NCBI RefSeq assembly: GCF_946480305.1
Contig: NZ_CAMLJQ010000061.1
Location: 1-18,872, forward strand
Direction: 5' to 3'
DNA length: 18,872 nt
DNA from: an uncultured Caldimonas sp.
GTDB lineage: Bacteria; Pseudomonadota; Gammaproteobacteria; Burkholderiales; Burkholderiaceae
A program made the translations under genes and the position numbers. The notes under the pieces were generated by a model, which was not told where the DNA came from, did not search any database, and saw nothing but the letters and a program-made list of their open reading frames with translations. Positions 1-11,724 of this stretch are shown here, in pieces. Numbering within the stretch: the first letter of the stretch is position 1; each line of letters starts with the position of its first letter.

Positions 1-1067
1 GCTACAGCGACAGCAACAAGGACGGCGGCTTCTTCACCAGCAACTGGGAGCTGTACCGCGCCGAGATCGCGCTGGTGGAGCTGTTCGGCGGCCTGCGCGA
101 AGAGCACGGCATCACGCTGCGCCTGTTCCACGGCCGCGGCGGTACCGTCGGCCGCGGCGGCGGCCCGAGCTACCAGGCCATCCTCGCGCAACCGCCCGGT
201 ACCGTGAACGGCCAGATCCGTCTGACCGAGCAAGGTGAAGTGATCGCCTCGAAGTACGCCAACCCCGAGATCGGCCTGCGCAACCTCGAGACCCTGGTCG
301 CCGCCACGCTCGAGGCGACGCTGCTGCATCCCACCAAGTCCGCGCCCAAGGCCTTCCTCGACGCGGCGCAGGAGCTGTCGAACGCGAGCATGTCGGCCTA
401 CCGCCATCTCGTCTACGAGACCCCCGGCTTCACCGATTATTTCTTCGCCGCCACGCCGATCCGTGAGATCGCCGAGCTGAACATCGGCTCACGCCCGGCG
501 TCGCGCAAGGCCACGCGTGCCATCGAAGACCTGCGCGCGATTCCGTGGGGGTTCTCGTGGGGCCAGTGTCGCGTGGCATTGCCCGGCTGGTTCGGCTTCG
601 GCTCGGCCGTCGAGCAGTACCTGGGCAGCGCGCCGAAGGAGCGCAAGGAGCGTCTGGCCCTGTTGCAGCGCATGCACAAGCAGTGGCCGTTCTTCCGCAC
701 GCTGTTGTCGAACATGGACATGGTGCTGGCGAAGAGCGACCTCGCGGTGGCCGCGCGCTATGTCGAACTGGTCGAGGACAAGCGCCTGGGCAAGAAGATC
801 TTCGCCGCCGTGCAGGCCGAGTGGCAGCGCACGCACGACGCCGTGTCGATGATCACCGGCGAGAAGCAGCGCCTCGCCTCCAACCCGGCGCTCGCACGCT
901 CGATCGAGCACCGCTTCCCCTACCTCGACCCGCTGAACCACCTGCAGGTCGAGCTGATGCGCCGCTACCGGCAGCTGAAGGAAGGCGGGCAGACCAACGA
1001 GCGCGTGCAACGCGGCTTGCACATCTCGATCAACGGCGTGGCGGCAGGCCTGCGCAACACCGGTTGA
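1..1067 (+). CDS. ppc: Phosphoenolpyruvate carboxylase, C-terminal part (5' end outside window)
   Basis: PEP carboxylase makes oxaloacetate from phosphoenolpyruvate and bicarbonate in the cytoplasm and so refills the TCA cycle. The reading frame is open from the left edge (first full codon at base 3) and gives 354 residues, a little over a third of the usual 880-950 residue enzyme. Fragment residues 1-9 read YSDSNKDGG, the second PEP carboxylase signature. Residues 42-55 read [14 protein letters not shown], the conserved Gly/Arg-rich catalytic loop. The protein ends in RNTG, the invariant C-terminal tail of the family that reaches into the active and regulatory sites. The ATG/GTG codons inside the fragment are not true starts. 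The gene converges on apbC, and a 9-bp hairpin at 1079-1107 lies between them. Identification is very secure; only the upstream part and promoter are unseen. Confidence 0.97.
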   Translation, partial: YSDSNKDGGFFTSNWELYRAEIALVELFGGLREEHGITLRLFHGRGGTVGRGGGPSYQAILAQPPGTVNGQIRLTEQGEVIASKYANPEIGLRNLETLVAATLEATLLHPTKSAPKAFLDAAQELSNASMSAYRHLVYETPGFTDYFFAATPIREIAELNIGSRPASRKATRAIEDLRAIPWGFSWGQCRVALPGWFGFGSAVEQYLGSAPKERKERLALLQRMHKQWPFFRTLLSNMDMVLAKSDLAVAARYVELVEDKRLGKKIFAAVQAEWQRTHDAVSMITGEKQRLASNPALARSIEHRFPYLDPLNHLQVELMRRYRQLKEGGQTNERVQRGLHISINGVAAGLRNTG

Positions 1068-1078
1068 GAAACGTCTGC

Positions 1079-1107
1079 CACCCGGAGGGCTCACGCCCTC
1101 CGGGGTG
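1079..1107. terminator. Hairpin between convergent ppc and apbC
   Basis: CCCGGAGGG (1081-1089) pairs perfectly with CCCTCCGGG (1096-1104) across the 6-base loop CTCACG; two further pairs follow outside a one-base bulge. It sits between two convergent stop codons. Neither side has a clear T-run, so it may be a weak bidirectional terminator or an mRNA 3'-end protector rather than a classic intrinsic terminator. Confidence 0.55.
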
Positions 1108-1125
1108 CCGCTCTCCAGGTCCGCA

Positions 1126-2217
1126 TCAGGTGTTCTTGGAGATCGAGATCGTCGGGAACTTGGCGGAGTAGTCCTTCGCCTTCTCGGCGATCTTCACCGC
1201 CACCCGGCGGGCCACATCCAGGTAGAGCCTGGCGATCTCGCCTTCGGGTTCGCTGACCACGCTGGGCCTGCCCGCATCGGTCTGCTCGCGGATGCTCAGG
1301 CTCAGCGGCAACGCGCCCAGGTAGTCGACGCCGTACTCGGCCGCCATGCGCTTGCCGCCCTCAGCGCCGAAGATGTGCTCCGCGTGGCCGCAGTTGGAGC
1401 ACACGTGCACGGCCATGTTCTCCACGACGCCGAGGATGGGCACGCCCACCTTCTCGAACATCTTCAGGCCCTTGCGTGCGTCCAGCAAGGCGATGTCCTG
1501 CGGGGTGGTGACGATCACCGCGCCGGTCAGCGGCACGCGCTGGCTCAGCGTGAGCTGGATGTCGCCAGTGCCGGGGGGCATGTCGACGATCAGGTAGTCC
1601 AGGTCGCGCCAGTTGGTCTGCTTGAGCAACTGGTCGAGTGCCTGCGTGGCCATCGGGCCGCGCCAGATCATCGGGTTGTCCTGCTCGATCAGGAAGCCGA
1701 TCGACATGACCTGCACGCCATGGTTCTCCAGCGGCTCCATCGTCTTGCCGTCGGCGCTTTCGGGCCGCGCATCGATGCCGAGCATCATCGGTTGGCTGGG
1801 GCCGTAGATGTCGGCGTCGAGCACGCCGACCGTGGCACCTTCGGCAGCCAACGCCAGCGCGAGGTTGACGGCCGTCGTGCTCTTGCCGACGCCGCCCTTG
1901 CCCGAAGCGACGGCAATGATGTTCTTGACGTTGGGCAGCAGCTGGACGCCACGCTGGACCGCATGCGCGACCACCTTGCTCGTGATCTGCACGCTCACGT
2001 TTTCGACGCCCGGCACACCGCGCACGGCCGTGATCAGCGCCTTGCGCAGCGCGGCCACCTGGCTCTTCGCGGGGTAGCCGAGCTCCACGTCGAAGGCCAC
2101 GTCGCCCCCGTCCACGCGGAGGTTCTTCACGGCTTTCGTGGACACGAAATCCTTGCCGGTATTGGGGTCGGCGACGGCTTTCAGCGCGTCGAGAACAGAT
2201 TGTTCGGTCAGGGCCAT
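1126..2217 (-). CDS. apbC: Iron-sulfur cluster carrier ATPase ApbC/Mrp
   Basis: Mrp/ApbC is a cytoplasmic P-loop ATPase that binds and passes on [4Fe-4S] clusters to apoproteins. The 363-residue product has the usual order: an N-terminal DUF59/MIP18-like domain (about residues 5-80), then a ParA/MinD-type nucleotide-binding domain. The deviant Walker A motif GKGGVGKS is at 106-113 and VDMPPGTGD at 211-219. The cluster-binding pair is CSNC (C273, C276). The frame stays open a further 41 codons upstream, but the family start is the ATG at 2217 (MALTEQSVLDALK); the upstream residues look non-conserved. No strong Shine-Dalgarno is visible. It is divergent from metG, the same pairing as mrp-metG in E. 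coli. A possible -10 on this strand is TAGACT (2263 to 2258), but no good -35 accompanies it. Confidence 0.96.
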   Translation of the reverse strand: MALTEQSVLDALKAVADPNTGKDFVSTKAVKNLRVDGGDVAFDVELGYPAKSQVAALRKALITAVRGVPGVENVSVQITSKVVAHAVQRGVQLLPNVKNIIAVASGKGGVGKSTTAVNLALALAAEGATVGVLDADIYGPSQPMMLGIDARPESADGKTMEPLENHGVQVMSIGFLIEQDNPMIWRGPMATQALDQLLKQTNWRDLDYLIVDMPPGTGDIQLTLSQRVPLTGAVIVTTPQDIALLDARKGLKMFEKVGVPILGVVENMAVHVCSNCGHAEHIFGAEGGKRMAAEYGVDYLGALPLSLSIREQTDAGRPSVVSEPEGEIARLYLDVARRVAVKIAEKAKDYSAKFPTISISKNT

Positions 2218-2295
2218 GTATGGGAGGGCGAAGGCGGGGTTGCAGACACGAAGGGCCAGTCTAGCGCAGCGCCGAACAGGAGAAAGCGCGACGCC

Positions 2296-2301
2296 TAGAA
2301 T
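2296..2301 (+). promoter_or_regulatory. Candidate -10 element for metG
   Basis: TAGAAT matches the sigma-70 -10 consensus at 5 of 6 positions and lies 54 bases before the metG ATG in the divergent apbC-metG spacer. The -35 region about 17 bases upstream (around 2273-2278) is poor, so this is a tentative call. Confidence 0.4.
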
Positions 2302-2355
2302 CAGCAGCTTTCGAACGATGCGCCCGTTCCAGGGCGCCACTCACCCGAGGCCACG

Positions 2356-4437
2356 ATGACCCGCAAGCTCTTCGTCACGACCGCACTGCCCTACGCCAAC
2401 GGCAACTTCCACATCGGCCACATCATGGAGTACATCCAGGCCGACATCTGGGTGCGGTTCCAGCGCATGCAGGGGCATCAGGTGCACTTCGTGGGTGCGG
2501 ACGATGCCCACGGCGCGCCGATCATGATCGCCGCCGAGAAGGCGGACAAGACGCCGCAAGAGTTCGTTGCCGGCATCGCCGCCGGCCGCAAGCAGTACCT
2601 CGACGGCTTCCACATCAGCTTCGACAACTGGCACTCCACCGACAGCGCCGAGAACACCGAGCTGGCGCAAGGCATCTACCGCGCGCTGCGCAAGAACGGC
2701 CTGATCTTCTCGCGCAACATCGAGCAGTTCTTCGACCCGGTCAAGGAGATGTTCCTGCCCGATCGCTACATCAAGGGCGAATGCCCGAAGTGCAGCGCCA
2801 AGGACCAGTACGGCGACTCCTGCGAGGTCTGCGGCGCCGTCTACACGCCCACCGACCTGAAGAACCCGTATTCCACGCTGACCGGCGCCACGCCGGTGAT
2901 GAAGACCAGCGAGCACTATTTCTTCCAGCTCTCGTCGCAGCGCTGCATCGACTTCCTGCAGGACTGGACGCAGGACGGCAAGCTGCAGCCCGAGGTGGCG
3001 AACAAGATCAAGGAGTGGTTCACCACCGACGAAACGGGTGCGGGCGGCCTGTCCGACTGGGACATCTCGCGTGATGCCCCGTACTTCGGCATCGAGATCC
3101 CCGACGCGCCGGGCAAGTACTTCTACGTCTGGCTCGACGCCCCGGTCGGCTACCTCGCCTCGCTGAAGAACTATTTCGAGAAGGGCGGCCCGAAGGCGAA
3201 GTACGGCGAGACACGCAGCTTCGACGAATTCATCGCCGACCCGGCCGTGGAGCAGTACCACTTCATCGGCAAGGACATCACCTACTTCCACACGCTGTTC
3301 TGGCCCGCGATGCTGCACTTCAGCGATCGCAAGGTGCCGAACAACGTGTTCGTGCACGGCTTCATCACGGTCAGCGGCGAGAAGATGAGCAAGAGCCGCG
3401 GCACGGGCATCGACCCGCTGAAGTACCTCTCGCTCGGCATGAACGCCGAGTGGCTGCGCTACTACATCGCCGCCAAGTTGAACGCGAAGGTGGAAGACGT
3501 CGACTTCAACCCGGAGGACTTCGTGGCCCGGGTGAACAGCGACCTGGTGGGCAAGTACGTCAACATTGCGAGCCGTGCGGCGGGCTTCATCGGCAAGCGC
3601 TTCGGCGGCGAATTGACGGCAGCCATTTCCAACGACGGCGAGCAACTGCTGACCGCACTGCGCGCGGGCTCGGGCGACGTGCAACGTCTGTACGAAGAGC
3701 GCGAATTCGGCAAGGCGCTGCGCGAGATCATGCTGCTGGCCGACCGCGTGAACGAGTACGTCGACCAGAACAAGCCGTGGGAGCTGGCCAAGCAGCAAGA
3801 CATGGGCGCGCGCCTGCACGATGTCTGCTCGGTGTGCATCGAGGCCTTCCGGCTGCTGACCATCTACCTCAAGCCCGTGCTGCCCGCGCTGGCCGCCAAT
3901 GTCGAAGCCTTTCTGAAGGTCGACCCGATGACCTTTGCCGACGCGCAACGCCCGCTCGGCGCGCATGCGATCGGTGCCTACCAGCACCTGCTGCAACGCG
4001 TCGACCCGAAACAACTGGACGCCCTGTTCGAGCCGCCCGCCGCACCGGAGACAACGCCTTCGCAGGCTGCTCTGCCCGGCGGCGAAGACATCGCGCCCGC
4101 CATCGGTATCGACGACTTCGCCAAGGTCGACCTGCGCGTCGCCAAGATCATCAACTGCGAGTACGTCGAAGGGTCCGACAAGCTGCTGCGCCTGACGCTG
4201 GACGTGGGCGAGGGCAAGACGCGCAACGTCTTCAGCGGCATCAAATCCGCTTACAAACCCGAGGACCTGATCGGCAAGCTGACGGTGATGGTGGCCAATC
4301 TCGCGCCGCGCAAGATGAAGTTCGGCATCAGCGAAGGCATGGTGTTGGCCGCCTCGCACGCAGACGAAAAAGCCAACCCGGGCATCTTCGTCCTGGAGCC
4401 GCTGCCCGGCGCGTTGCCCGGCATGCGCGTGCGCTGA
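2356..4437 (+). CDS. metG: Methionyl-tRNA synthetase (MetRS, dimeric long form)
   Basis: This class I synthetase charges tRNA-Met, initiator and elongator, with methionine in the cytoplasm. The 693-residue product carries the HIGH motif at residues 19-22 and KMSKS at 343-347. A zinc knuckle in the connective peptide is formed by C143, C146, C156 and C159 (CPKC...CEVC), as in the E. coli-type enzyme. After the anticodon-binding helical domain comes a Pro/Ala-rich linker (about 555-580). A C-terminal EMAP-II/Arc1p-like tRNA-binding domain runs from about 583 to 693; it starts [13 protein letters not shown] and is the dimerisation module. Length and domain order match the full-length family. The ATG at 2356 gives the expected [16 protein letters not shown] start. 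The gene faces lolA convergently, with a strong hairpin after its stop. Confidence 0.98.
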   Translation: MTRKLFVTTALPYANGNFHIGHIMEYIQADIWVRFQRMQGHQVHFVGADDAHGAPIMIAAEKADKTPQEFVAGIAAGRKQYLDGFHISFDNWHSTDSAENTELAQGIYRALRKNGLIFSRNIEQFFDPVKEMFLPDRYIKGECPKCSAKDQYGDSCEVCGAVYTPTDLKNPYSTLTGATPVMKTSEHYFFQLSSQRCIDFLQDWTQDGKLQPEVANKIKEWFTTDETGAGGLSDWDISRDAPYFGIEIPDAPGKYFYVWLDAPVGYLASLKNYFEKGGPKAKYGETRSFDEFIADPAVEQYHFIGKDITYFHTLFWPAMLHFSDRKVPNNVFVHGFITVSGEKMSKSRGTGIDPLKYLSLGMNAEWLRYYIAAKLNAKVEDVDFNPEDFVARVNSDLVGKYVNIASRAAGFIGKRFGGELTAAISNDGEQLLTALRAGSGDVQRLYEEREFGKALREIMLLADRVNEYVDQNKPWELAKQQDMGARLHDVCSVCIEAFRLLTIYLKPVLPALAANVEAFLKVDPMTFADAQRPLGAHAIGAYQHLLQRVDPKQLDALFEPPAAPETTPSQAALPGGEDIAPAIGIDDFAKVDLRVAKIINCEYVEGSDKLLRLTLDVGEGKTRNVFSGIKSAYKPEDLIGKLTVMVANLAPRKMKFGISEGMVLAASHADEKANPGIFVLEPLPGALPGMRVR

Positions 4438-4471
4438 CGCGCCGGATCGAGGTGGGTTCGAGCCCCCGCGG

Positions 4472-4495
4472 GGCCACCGTGGGACCACGGTGGCC
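4472..4495. terminator. Perfect 10-bp hairpin between convergent metG and lolA
   Basis: GGCCACCGTG (4472-4481) and CACGGTGGCC (4486-4495) form a perfect 10-bp stem around the tetraloop GGAC. It lies 35 bases after the metG stop and about 95 bases beyond the lolA stop. There is no T-run on either strand, so a Rho-dependent or processing role is possible. It directly follows a short tRNA T-arm-like sequence. Confidence 0.5.
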
Positions 4496-4590
4496 ACCCC
4501 ATGCGACTGAAGCGTTTCCGCAGGGGCCGTCTCCCGCCCGACAGCCTAGCCGGGATCGACGGCACCTACGTTACAAACCGATCATCGCGA

Positions 4591-5192
4591 TCATTGCTCC
4601 AGCACGTCCGCGCCCTTGGGCGGCGTGAAGCGGAAGTGCTCTGCCGGGACGGGAGCATTCGACTGGATCTGGCTGAAGCTCAGCAGCGACTTCTGCCCGA
4701 AGTTGTCGAGGATTTCCAACGCGGCCAGTTCGCCGCCGCGGAAGCCGACCCGTACCGACTGGAACTGGCTGTCCTTCTCGCGCGGCACGGCCTCGGCCCA
4801 CTGAAGGCCGTCACGATCGCCCATGGGCTTGAGGTTGAAGTCCTTTTCGAGCGAGCCGCCCGCCAGCAGCGCGGCGGGCGTTGCGCCCAGCGCCTGACTC
4901 ATCGGCCGCACCGTGACCTGGTTCAGGTCCGGGTCGTGCAGCCACACCTTCTGGCCGTCGGCCACGATCAGTTGCTCGAACGGCTTCTCGTATTCGAACC
5001 GAAAACGCCCCGGACGCGAGAACTCGAAGCTGCCCTGGGTGGTGCGCTTCTTGGCCCCGTCGGGCGAGGTCACGGTCTGGGTGAAGGTGGCGCGGCCGCT
5101 TTTCACGTCCTGCACGAAGCTCTTCAAGGTGTCGACAGCATCGGCCCAGGCGGGCACGGCAACGGCCAGCAGGGCCGAGAGCAGGAGTTTCT

Positions 5193-5196
<4 letters not shown>
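4591..5196 (-). CDS. lolA: Outer-membrane lipoprotein carrier protein LolA
   Basis: LolA is the periplasmic chaperone that takes lipoproteins from the LolCDE transporter and delivers them to LolB in the outer membrane. The 201-residue product starts with a Sec signal peptide ([18 protein letters not shown], residues 1-18), with likely cleavage after AWA. The mature part matches the LolA beta-barrel fold: a FTQTV segment near residue 39, then [19 protein letters not shown] and a [11 protein letters not shown] strand pair, the lipid-binding face of the family. Its ATG overlaps the ftsK stop by 4 bases (ATGA), so it is the second gene of an ftsK-lolA operon and is probably translationally coupled. 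In E. coli and many other proteobacteria rarA follows; here no rarA follows and the operon ends against metG. Confidence 0.95.
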
Positions 5197-7574
<2,378 letters not shown>

Positions 7575-7691
7575 GCGCGGATTGTGAATCAAGCCTGCGA
7601 CGCGGCACTGCCCTCAGGAAACATCTGCACACCTTGGCGCCTGTGGAGGCAGGACTTTTGCCGCACCAGCAGGCGCCGGCAAGCGAGGTTC

Positions 7692-8360
7692 TCAGCCAAC
7701 CTGCAGGCGTTCCTTGATGACCACCGAGCCGTCGGGTTGCGTCTCGACATACTGGCGCTCTTCCAGGTCCTTCATGACCCGGCTCACCATCTCGCGCGAG
7801 GCACCGACGATCTTGGCCAGATCCTGACGCGACACCTTGTTGCGGATCAAGAGCGTGCCGTTGGTGTCTTCTGCCATGTCGAGCAGCGTGCGGGCTACCC
7901 GGCCGTACACGTCCAGCAGCGCAAGCGATTCGATCTGCCGGTCGGCGGCGCGCAGACGCGACACCAGGCCACGCATGATGGCGTACGAGAGGCTGGAGTT
8001 CTCGGGCAGGCAGCGGGCGAACTCGGTGCGCCCGAGCACGAGCACGTCGGTCTGCACCTCGGCGCGCACGGTCGCCGAATGGGGCTCGTTGTCGATCAGG
8101 CTCATCTCGCCGACGTAGTCGCCGGGGTGCAGCATCGCGAGGATCACTTCGCGGCCGCGAGCATCGGCCGTCAGCACGCGGGCGCGCCCCGTGAGCAGAA
8201 TGAACAGCGCGTTGGACTTGCGGCCCTGCTCGACGATGATCTCGCCGCGACGATAGCGCCGCTTGACCACGCCTTCGGCGACTGCCTCGGCCTGGCTGCT
8301 CGTGAGCATGGAGAACAGGGGAACGCGTCGAATCAGGTCCAGGTTGGACAGCATCGCCAT
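7692..8360 (-). CDS. Crp/Fnr-family transcriptional regulator
   Basis: The 222-residue protein has an N-terminal cyclic-nucleotide-binding-type beta-roll (about residues 12-125), a dimer helix (about 126-155) and a C-terminal winged helix. The HTH (VSRQDLAKIVGASREMVSRVMKDLEE, residues 176-201) keeps R189, E190 and R194, equivalent to the E. coli CRP residues that contact GTGA half-sites. The phosphate-binding loop reads GDYVGEMSLIDNEPHSATVRAE. The Arg before the conserved Ser that grips cAMP phosphate in CRP is replaced by His94, so the ligand is uncertain. Only one Cys (C117) is present, which excludes an FNR-type Fe-S cluster. The ATG at 8360 has a good SD (AGGTGA, 6 bases away). It lies between trxB and ftsK, the place occupied by lrp in E. 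coli. No closer subfamily name is justified. Confidence 0.9.
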   Translation of the reverse strand: MAMLSNLDLIRRVPLFSMLTSSQAEAVAEGVVKRRYRRGEIIVEQGRKSNALFILLTGRARVLTADARGREVILAMLHPGDYVGEMSLIDNEPHSATVRAEVQTDVLVLGRTEFARCLPENSSLSYAIMRGLVSRLRAADRQIESLALLDVYGRVARTLLDMAEDTNGTLLIRNKVSRQDLAKIVGASREMVSRVMKDLEERQYVETQPDGSVVIKERLQVG

Positions 8361-8430
8361 GAGAGATCACCTTTTGTTCATCGTTGATCGCGCGCAAAGC
8401 CCGCGTCGTGCGCCCGGCCGTCGGCCTTTC

Positions 8431-8436
8431 TACAAT
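8431..8436 (+). promoter_or_regulatory. Candidate -10 element (trxB side)
   Basis: TACAAT, 5 of 6 matches to the sigma-70 -10 consensus, sits in the divergent regulator-trxB spacer. Its -35 region (GTGCGC at 8408-8413) is weak. If used, the transcript would have a leader of about 155 bases before the ATG at 8601 and would run across the palindrome at 8500-8513. Confidence 0.35.
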
Positions 8437-8480
8437 GCCGGCTTGCGATGGCGCCGGAAAGCCCCATCTGCCGGTGGTAG

Positions 8481-9560
<1,080 letters not shown>

Positions 9561-9582
9561 GTTCAGCCTGCCCCATACTCTG

Positions 9583-9609
9583 AAGGCCGGCCACATTTGG
9601 CCGGCTTTT
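9583..9609 (+). terminator. Intrinsic terminator of trxB
   Basis: GCCGGCCA (9586-9593) pairs with TGGCCGGC (9598-9605) over the loop CATT, followed by TTTT-G-CTTT. The AAG before the left arm can extend the stem with the first T bases. It lies about 25 bases after the trxB stop. The right arm overlaps the -35 region of the rpmB promoter. Confidence 0.85.
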
Positions 9610-9625
9610 GCTTTGTGGCTATAAT
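9597..9625 (+). promoter_or_regulatory. Promoter of the rpmB-rpmG operon
   Basis: A perfect -10 TATAAT (9620-9625) is preceded, after exactly 17 bases, by TTGGCC (9597-9602; TTG of the -35 consensus matched). It is the best sigma-70-like promoter in the window, fitting for ribosomal protein genes. Predicted start near 9632 gives a leader of about 165 bases before rpmB. Confidence 0.75.
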
Positions 9626-9797
9626 CGCTGTCTTTGCCGATTGTGGCTTCGCCCCTGCTTTTACCAGCGGGCGTTTGCGGAGTCCTCGAAGGGCGCCCAC
9701 CAGGCGGGCAGGTCAGGCCGACAACGGCCATGCATACCAAGTCCGGCCGCCTGCTCTAGGCGTCACATCTGAACCGAGATTGAAACGGAGAAGCGTC

Positions 9798-10031
9798 ATG
9801 GCACGCGTCTGTCAAGTTACGGGCAAGCGCCCGATGGTGGGCAACAATGTGTCCCACGCCAACAACAAAACGAAGCGCCGCTTCCTGCCCAACCTGCAGT
9901 ACCGCCGCTTCTGGCTCGAGACCGAGAACCGCTGGGTGCGCCTGCGCGTGAGCAACGCCGCACTGCGCCTGATCGACAAGGTCGGCATTGACCAGGTGGT
10001 CGCCGAGCTGCGCGCCAAGGGCGAACTCTGA
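9798..10031 (+). CDS. rpmB: Large ribosomal subunit protein bL28
   Basis: This 77-residue basic protein of the 50S subunit starts [29 protein letters not shown], the diagnostic L28 N-terminus, and continues with the [10 protein letters not shown] and [14 protein letters not shown] segments typical of the family. Only one Cys is present, so it is the zinc-free form. The ATG at 9798 has GGAG seven bases upstream; the frame is open further left but that part is the leader. rpmG follows 29 bases later, as in the conserved rpmBG operon. A strong promoter lies about 170 bases upstream. Confidence 0.98.
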   Translation: MARVCQVTGKRPMVGNNVSHANNKTKRRFLPNLQYRRFWLETENRWVRLRVSNAALRLIDKVGIDQVVAELRAKGEL

Positions 10032-10060
10032 TCGCCACCGCCGCATAAAGGAACAGCACC

Positions 10061-10228
10061 ATGGCCAAGACCGCTCGCGAAAAGATCAAGCTGGAGTCGA
10101 CCGCAGGCACCGGTCACTTCTATACGACCACCAAGAACAAGAAAACGACGCCCGAGAAGATGGAGATCATGAAGTTCGATCCCAAGGCTCGCAAGCACGT
10201 CGCCTACAAGGAAGTGAAGCTGAAGTAA
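10061..10228 (+). CDS. rpmG: Large ribosomal subunit protein bL33
   Basis: A short gene of 55 codons plus stop encodes [20 protein letters not shown] followed by [20 protein letters not shown] and [15 protein letters not shown], matching E. coli-type L33 over its full length. It has no cysteine, so it is the zinc-independent (C-minus) form and not expected to respond to zinc starvation. An AAAGGA Shine-Dalgarno sits eight bases before the ATG. It is the second gene of the rpmB-rpmG operon and is followed within 20 bases by a strong intrinsic terminator. Confidence 0.97.
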   Translation: MAKTAREKIKLESTAGTGHFYTTTKNKKTTPEKMEIMKFDPKARKHVAYKEVKLK

Positions 10229-10247
10229 TTCGGCCCGCCTCCACCAG

Positions 10248-10280
10248 AAAACCCGCCCGGCTGCGCTTGGCGGGTTTTTT
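10248..10280 (+). terminator. Intrinsic terminator of rpmB-rpmG
   Basis: AAAACCCGCC (10248-10257) pairs with GGCGGGTTTT (10269-10278) around an 11-base loop, with six T in total at 10275-10280. Classic rho-independent terminator, 19 bases after the rpmG stop. Confidence 0.92.
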
Positions 10281-10420
10281 GTTGCCCGCCTGCGCTTGCC
10301 CGGCCTTGCTTGCGGGCGCGCAGTCAGTGCCCCGGCTCCACCTTGTCGCTGGACGCAGGCTCAGATCGCGGATGCGGCGGCTTGAAGCCTTCGCGCACGC
10401 GCAGGGCAACACCGGTCAGT

Positions 10421-10455
10421 GTCAAAACAAAAAAGGCGCCACGAAGGCGCCTTTT
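10421..10455 (-). terminator. Intrinsic terminator of the desaturase gene
   Basis: On the minus strand AAAAGGCGCC and GGCGCCTTTT form a 10-bp stem with a 5-base loop (10431-10455), followed by a T-rich tail TTTTTTGTTTTG. It starts 20 bases after the desaturase stop. The plus-strand reading also ends in TTTT, so it may act in both directions and insulate the rpmBG and desaturase units. The bases from 10281 to 10420, between the two terminators, hold no gene I can support. Confidence 0.9.
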
Positions 10456-10474
10456 GCTTGGGCGGAGGGTCTTG

Positions 10475-11698
10475 TCAGGCGTGCGCGGCGCGCAGCTTCA
10501 GCGCGAATTCCTGCAGGGCCGCCACGCCGCTCTCCTCGGCCTTCTTGCACCAGGCCTGCAGGTCGAGCACCAGTTGCTCCGCCGACACGTTCGTGCGGGT
10601 CCACAGCTGACGCAGCTCCTCACGCATGGCGACCAGCTTGGCAAGCGCCGGGCTCTGCGCGCACACAGCAGCGAGCTGCGGCTTCACGCTCGAAGGGATA
10701 CGGTCGTCGTCGCGATGCAGCCAGCGCTTGGCCAGCCGCATTTCCTTCCACTTGGCGGAGTTCTTCGCACCGGTTTCCTTCAGGTGCTCGAGCTCGGCCT
10801 TGCACGCGCGGCGCAGCTCGCGGCCGTACTTCGCCATCACCTCGTAGCGGTTGGCGATGATCGCCTCCAGCGTGTGGGCGTCGGCGACCGGCTTGATGGT
10901 GCCGAGCTTGAGCATCGGCGGCGTCTTGCGGACCTTGGCCAAGCCCAGCATCTCCAGGCCCCGGATGTAGACCCAGCCGATGTCGAACTCGTACTTCTTC
11001 ACCGAGAACTTCGCCGAGGTGGGATAGGTGTGATGGTTGTTGTGCAACTCTTCGCCACCAATGAGCACGCCCCAGGGGACCACATTGGTGGAGGCGTCCG
11101 GCGCCTCGAAGTTGCGATAACCCCAGAAGTGCCCGATGCCGTTGATCACGCCGGTGGCCATCACCGGGATCCAGAGCATCTGGACCGCCCAGACGGTCAG
11201 GCCGATGCCACCGAACAGCAGGAGGTCGAGGATCAGCATCAGACCGACACCCTGCCAGGTGAAGCGACTGTAGAGGTTGCGCTCGATCCAGTCATTCGGC
11301 GTGCCGAGGCCGTACTTCGCGACGGTTTCGGGGTTGGCCGCCTCGGCGCGATACAACTCCACGCCGGTCAGGAGCAAGGCCTTGAGGCCGCGCGTTTGCG
11401 GGCTGTGCGGATCTTCCTCGGTCTCGCACTTGGCGTGGTGCTTGCGGTGCACCGCGACGAACTCCTTGGTCACCATGCCGGTACCGACCCAGAGCCAGAA
11501 CCGGAAGAAGTGAGACGGGATCGCGTGCAGATCAAGAGCGCGGTGCGCCTGCGCGCGGTGCAGGAAGATCGTGACGGACGCGATCGTGATGTGTGTGGTG
11601 ACCAGCGCGAAGATGACGATCTGCCACCAGGCAGCATCGAGCGCGCCATTGGCGAGCCAATCAATCAAGCTTTCCCACACGACCATGATTTCTGACAT
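10475..11698 (-). CDS. Membrane fatty-acid (acyl-CoA/acyl-lipid) desaturase
   Basis: The 407-residue integral membrane protein has the three histidine boxes of the delta-9-type desaturase family, which bind the di-iron centre: H47/H52 (HRAQAH), HRKHH at 84-88 and HNNHH at 219-223. Hydrophobic segments lie at about 22-45, 62-78, 150-170 and 173-192. It likely introduces a double bond into membrane acyl chains using oxygen. About 130 residues after the last box form a soluble, charged, helical C-terminal tail ending near KLRAAHA, longer than the minimal catalytic core. The ATG at 11698 has AAAGG about eight bases upstream; a second Met at residue 5 is possible. A TACAAT -10 lies upstream and a strong terminator downstream, so it is probably a single-gene unit. 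The exact substrate and regiospecificity cannot be read from sequence. Confidence 0.92.
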   Translation of the reverse strand: MSEIMVVWESLIDWLANGALDAAWWQIVIFALVTTHITIASVTIFLHRAQAHRALDLHAIPSHFFRFWLWVGTGMVTKEFVAVHRKHHAKCETEEDPHSPQTRGLKALLLTGVELYRAEAANPETVAKYGLGTPNDWIERNLYSRFTWQGVGLMLILDLLLFGGIGLTVWAVQMLWIPVMATGVINGIGHFWGYRNFEAPDASTNVVPWGVLIGGEELHNNHHTYPTSAKFSVKKYEFDIGWVYIRGLEMLGLAKVRKTPPMLKLGTIKPVADAHTLEAIIANRYEVMAKYGRELRRACKAELEHLKETGAKNSAKWKEMRLAKRWLHRDDDRIPSSVKPQLAAVCAQSPALAKLVAMREELRQLWTRTNVSAEQLVLDLQAWCKKAEESGVAALQEFALKLRAAHA

Positions 11699-11724
11699 CT
11701 AGACAGCCTTTCTCAAGCTGGCGA

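Noticed and set aside
1105..2298. Plus-strand frame opposite apbC
   Set aside because: Antisense to a complete Mrp ATPase; His/Arg/Ala-rich shadow composition.
2341..4497. Long minus-strand frame opposite metG
   Set aside because: Shadow of the metG codon pattern; Ala/Val/Arg/Asp-rich with no motif, while metG is complete on the other strand.
4580..4596. GATCAT direct repeat and ATCGCGAT palindrome at the lolA stop
   Set aside because: Short, partly coding, and expected by chance; no known element matches.
7575..7592. TTG start adding six residues to FtsK
   Set aside because: Possible, but the ATG at 7574 is a stronger start codon and gives a normal FtsK N-terminus; neither has a convincing Shine-Dalgarno.
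8384..8397. FNR-like box TTGAT-N4-CGCAA upstream of the Crp/Fnr gene
   Set aside because: The second half-site matches ATCAA at only 3 of 5 positions, and the adjacent regulator has no Fe-S cysteines.
10324..10422. Small minus-strand frame ending ...GFKPPHPRSEPASSDKVEPGH between the rpmG and desaturase terminators
   Set aside because: Codon use is GC-rich and plausible, but only TTG/GTG starts are available, there is no ribosome-binding site, and its upstream extension is just the translated terminator hairpin. Worth a conservation check, not enough for a call.
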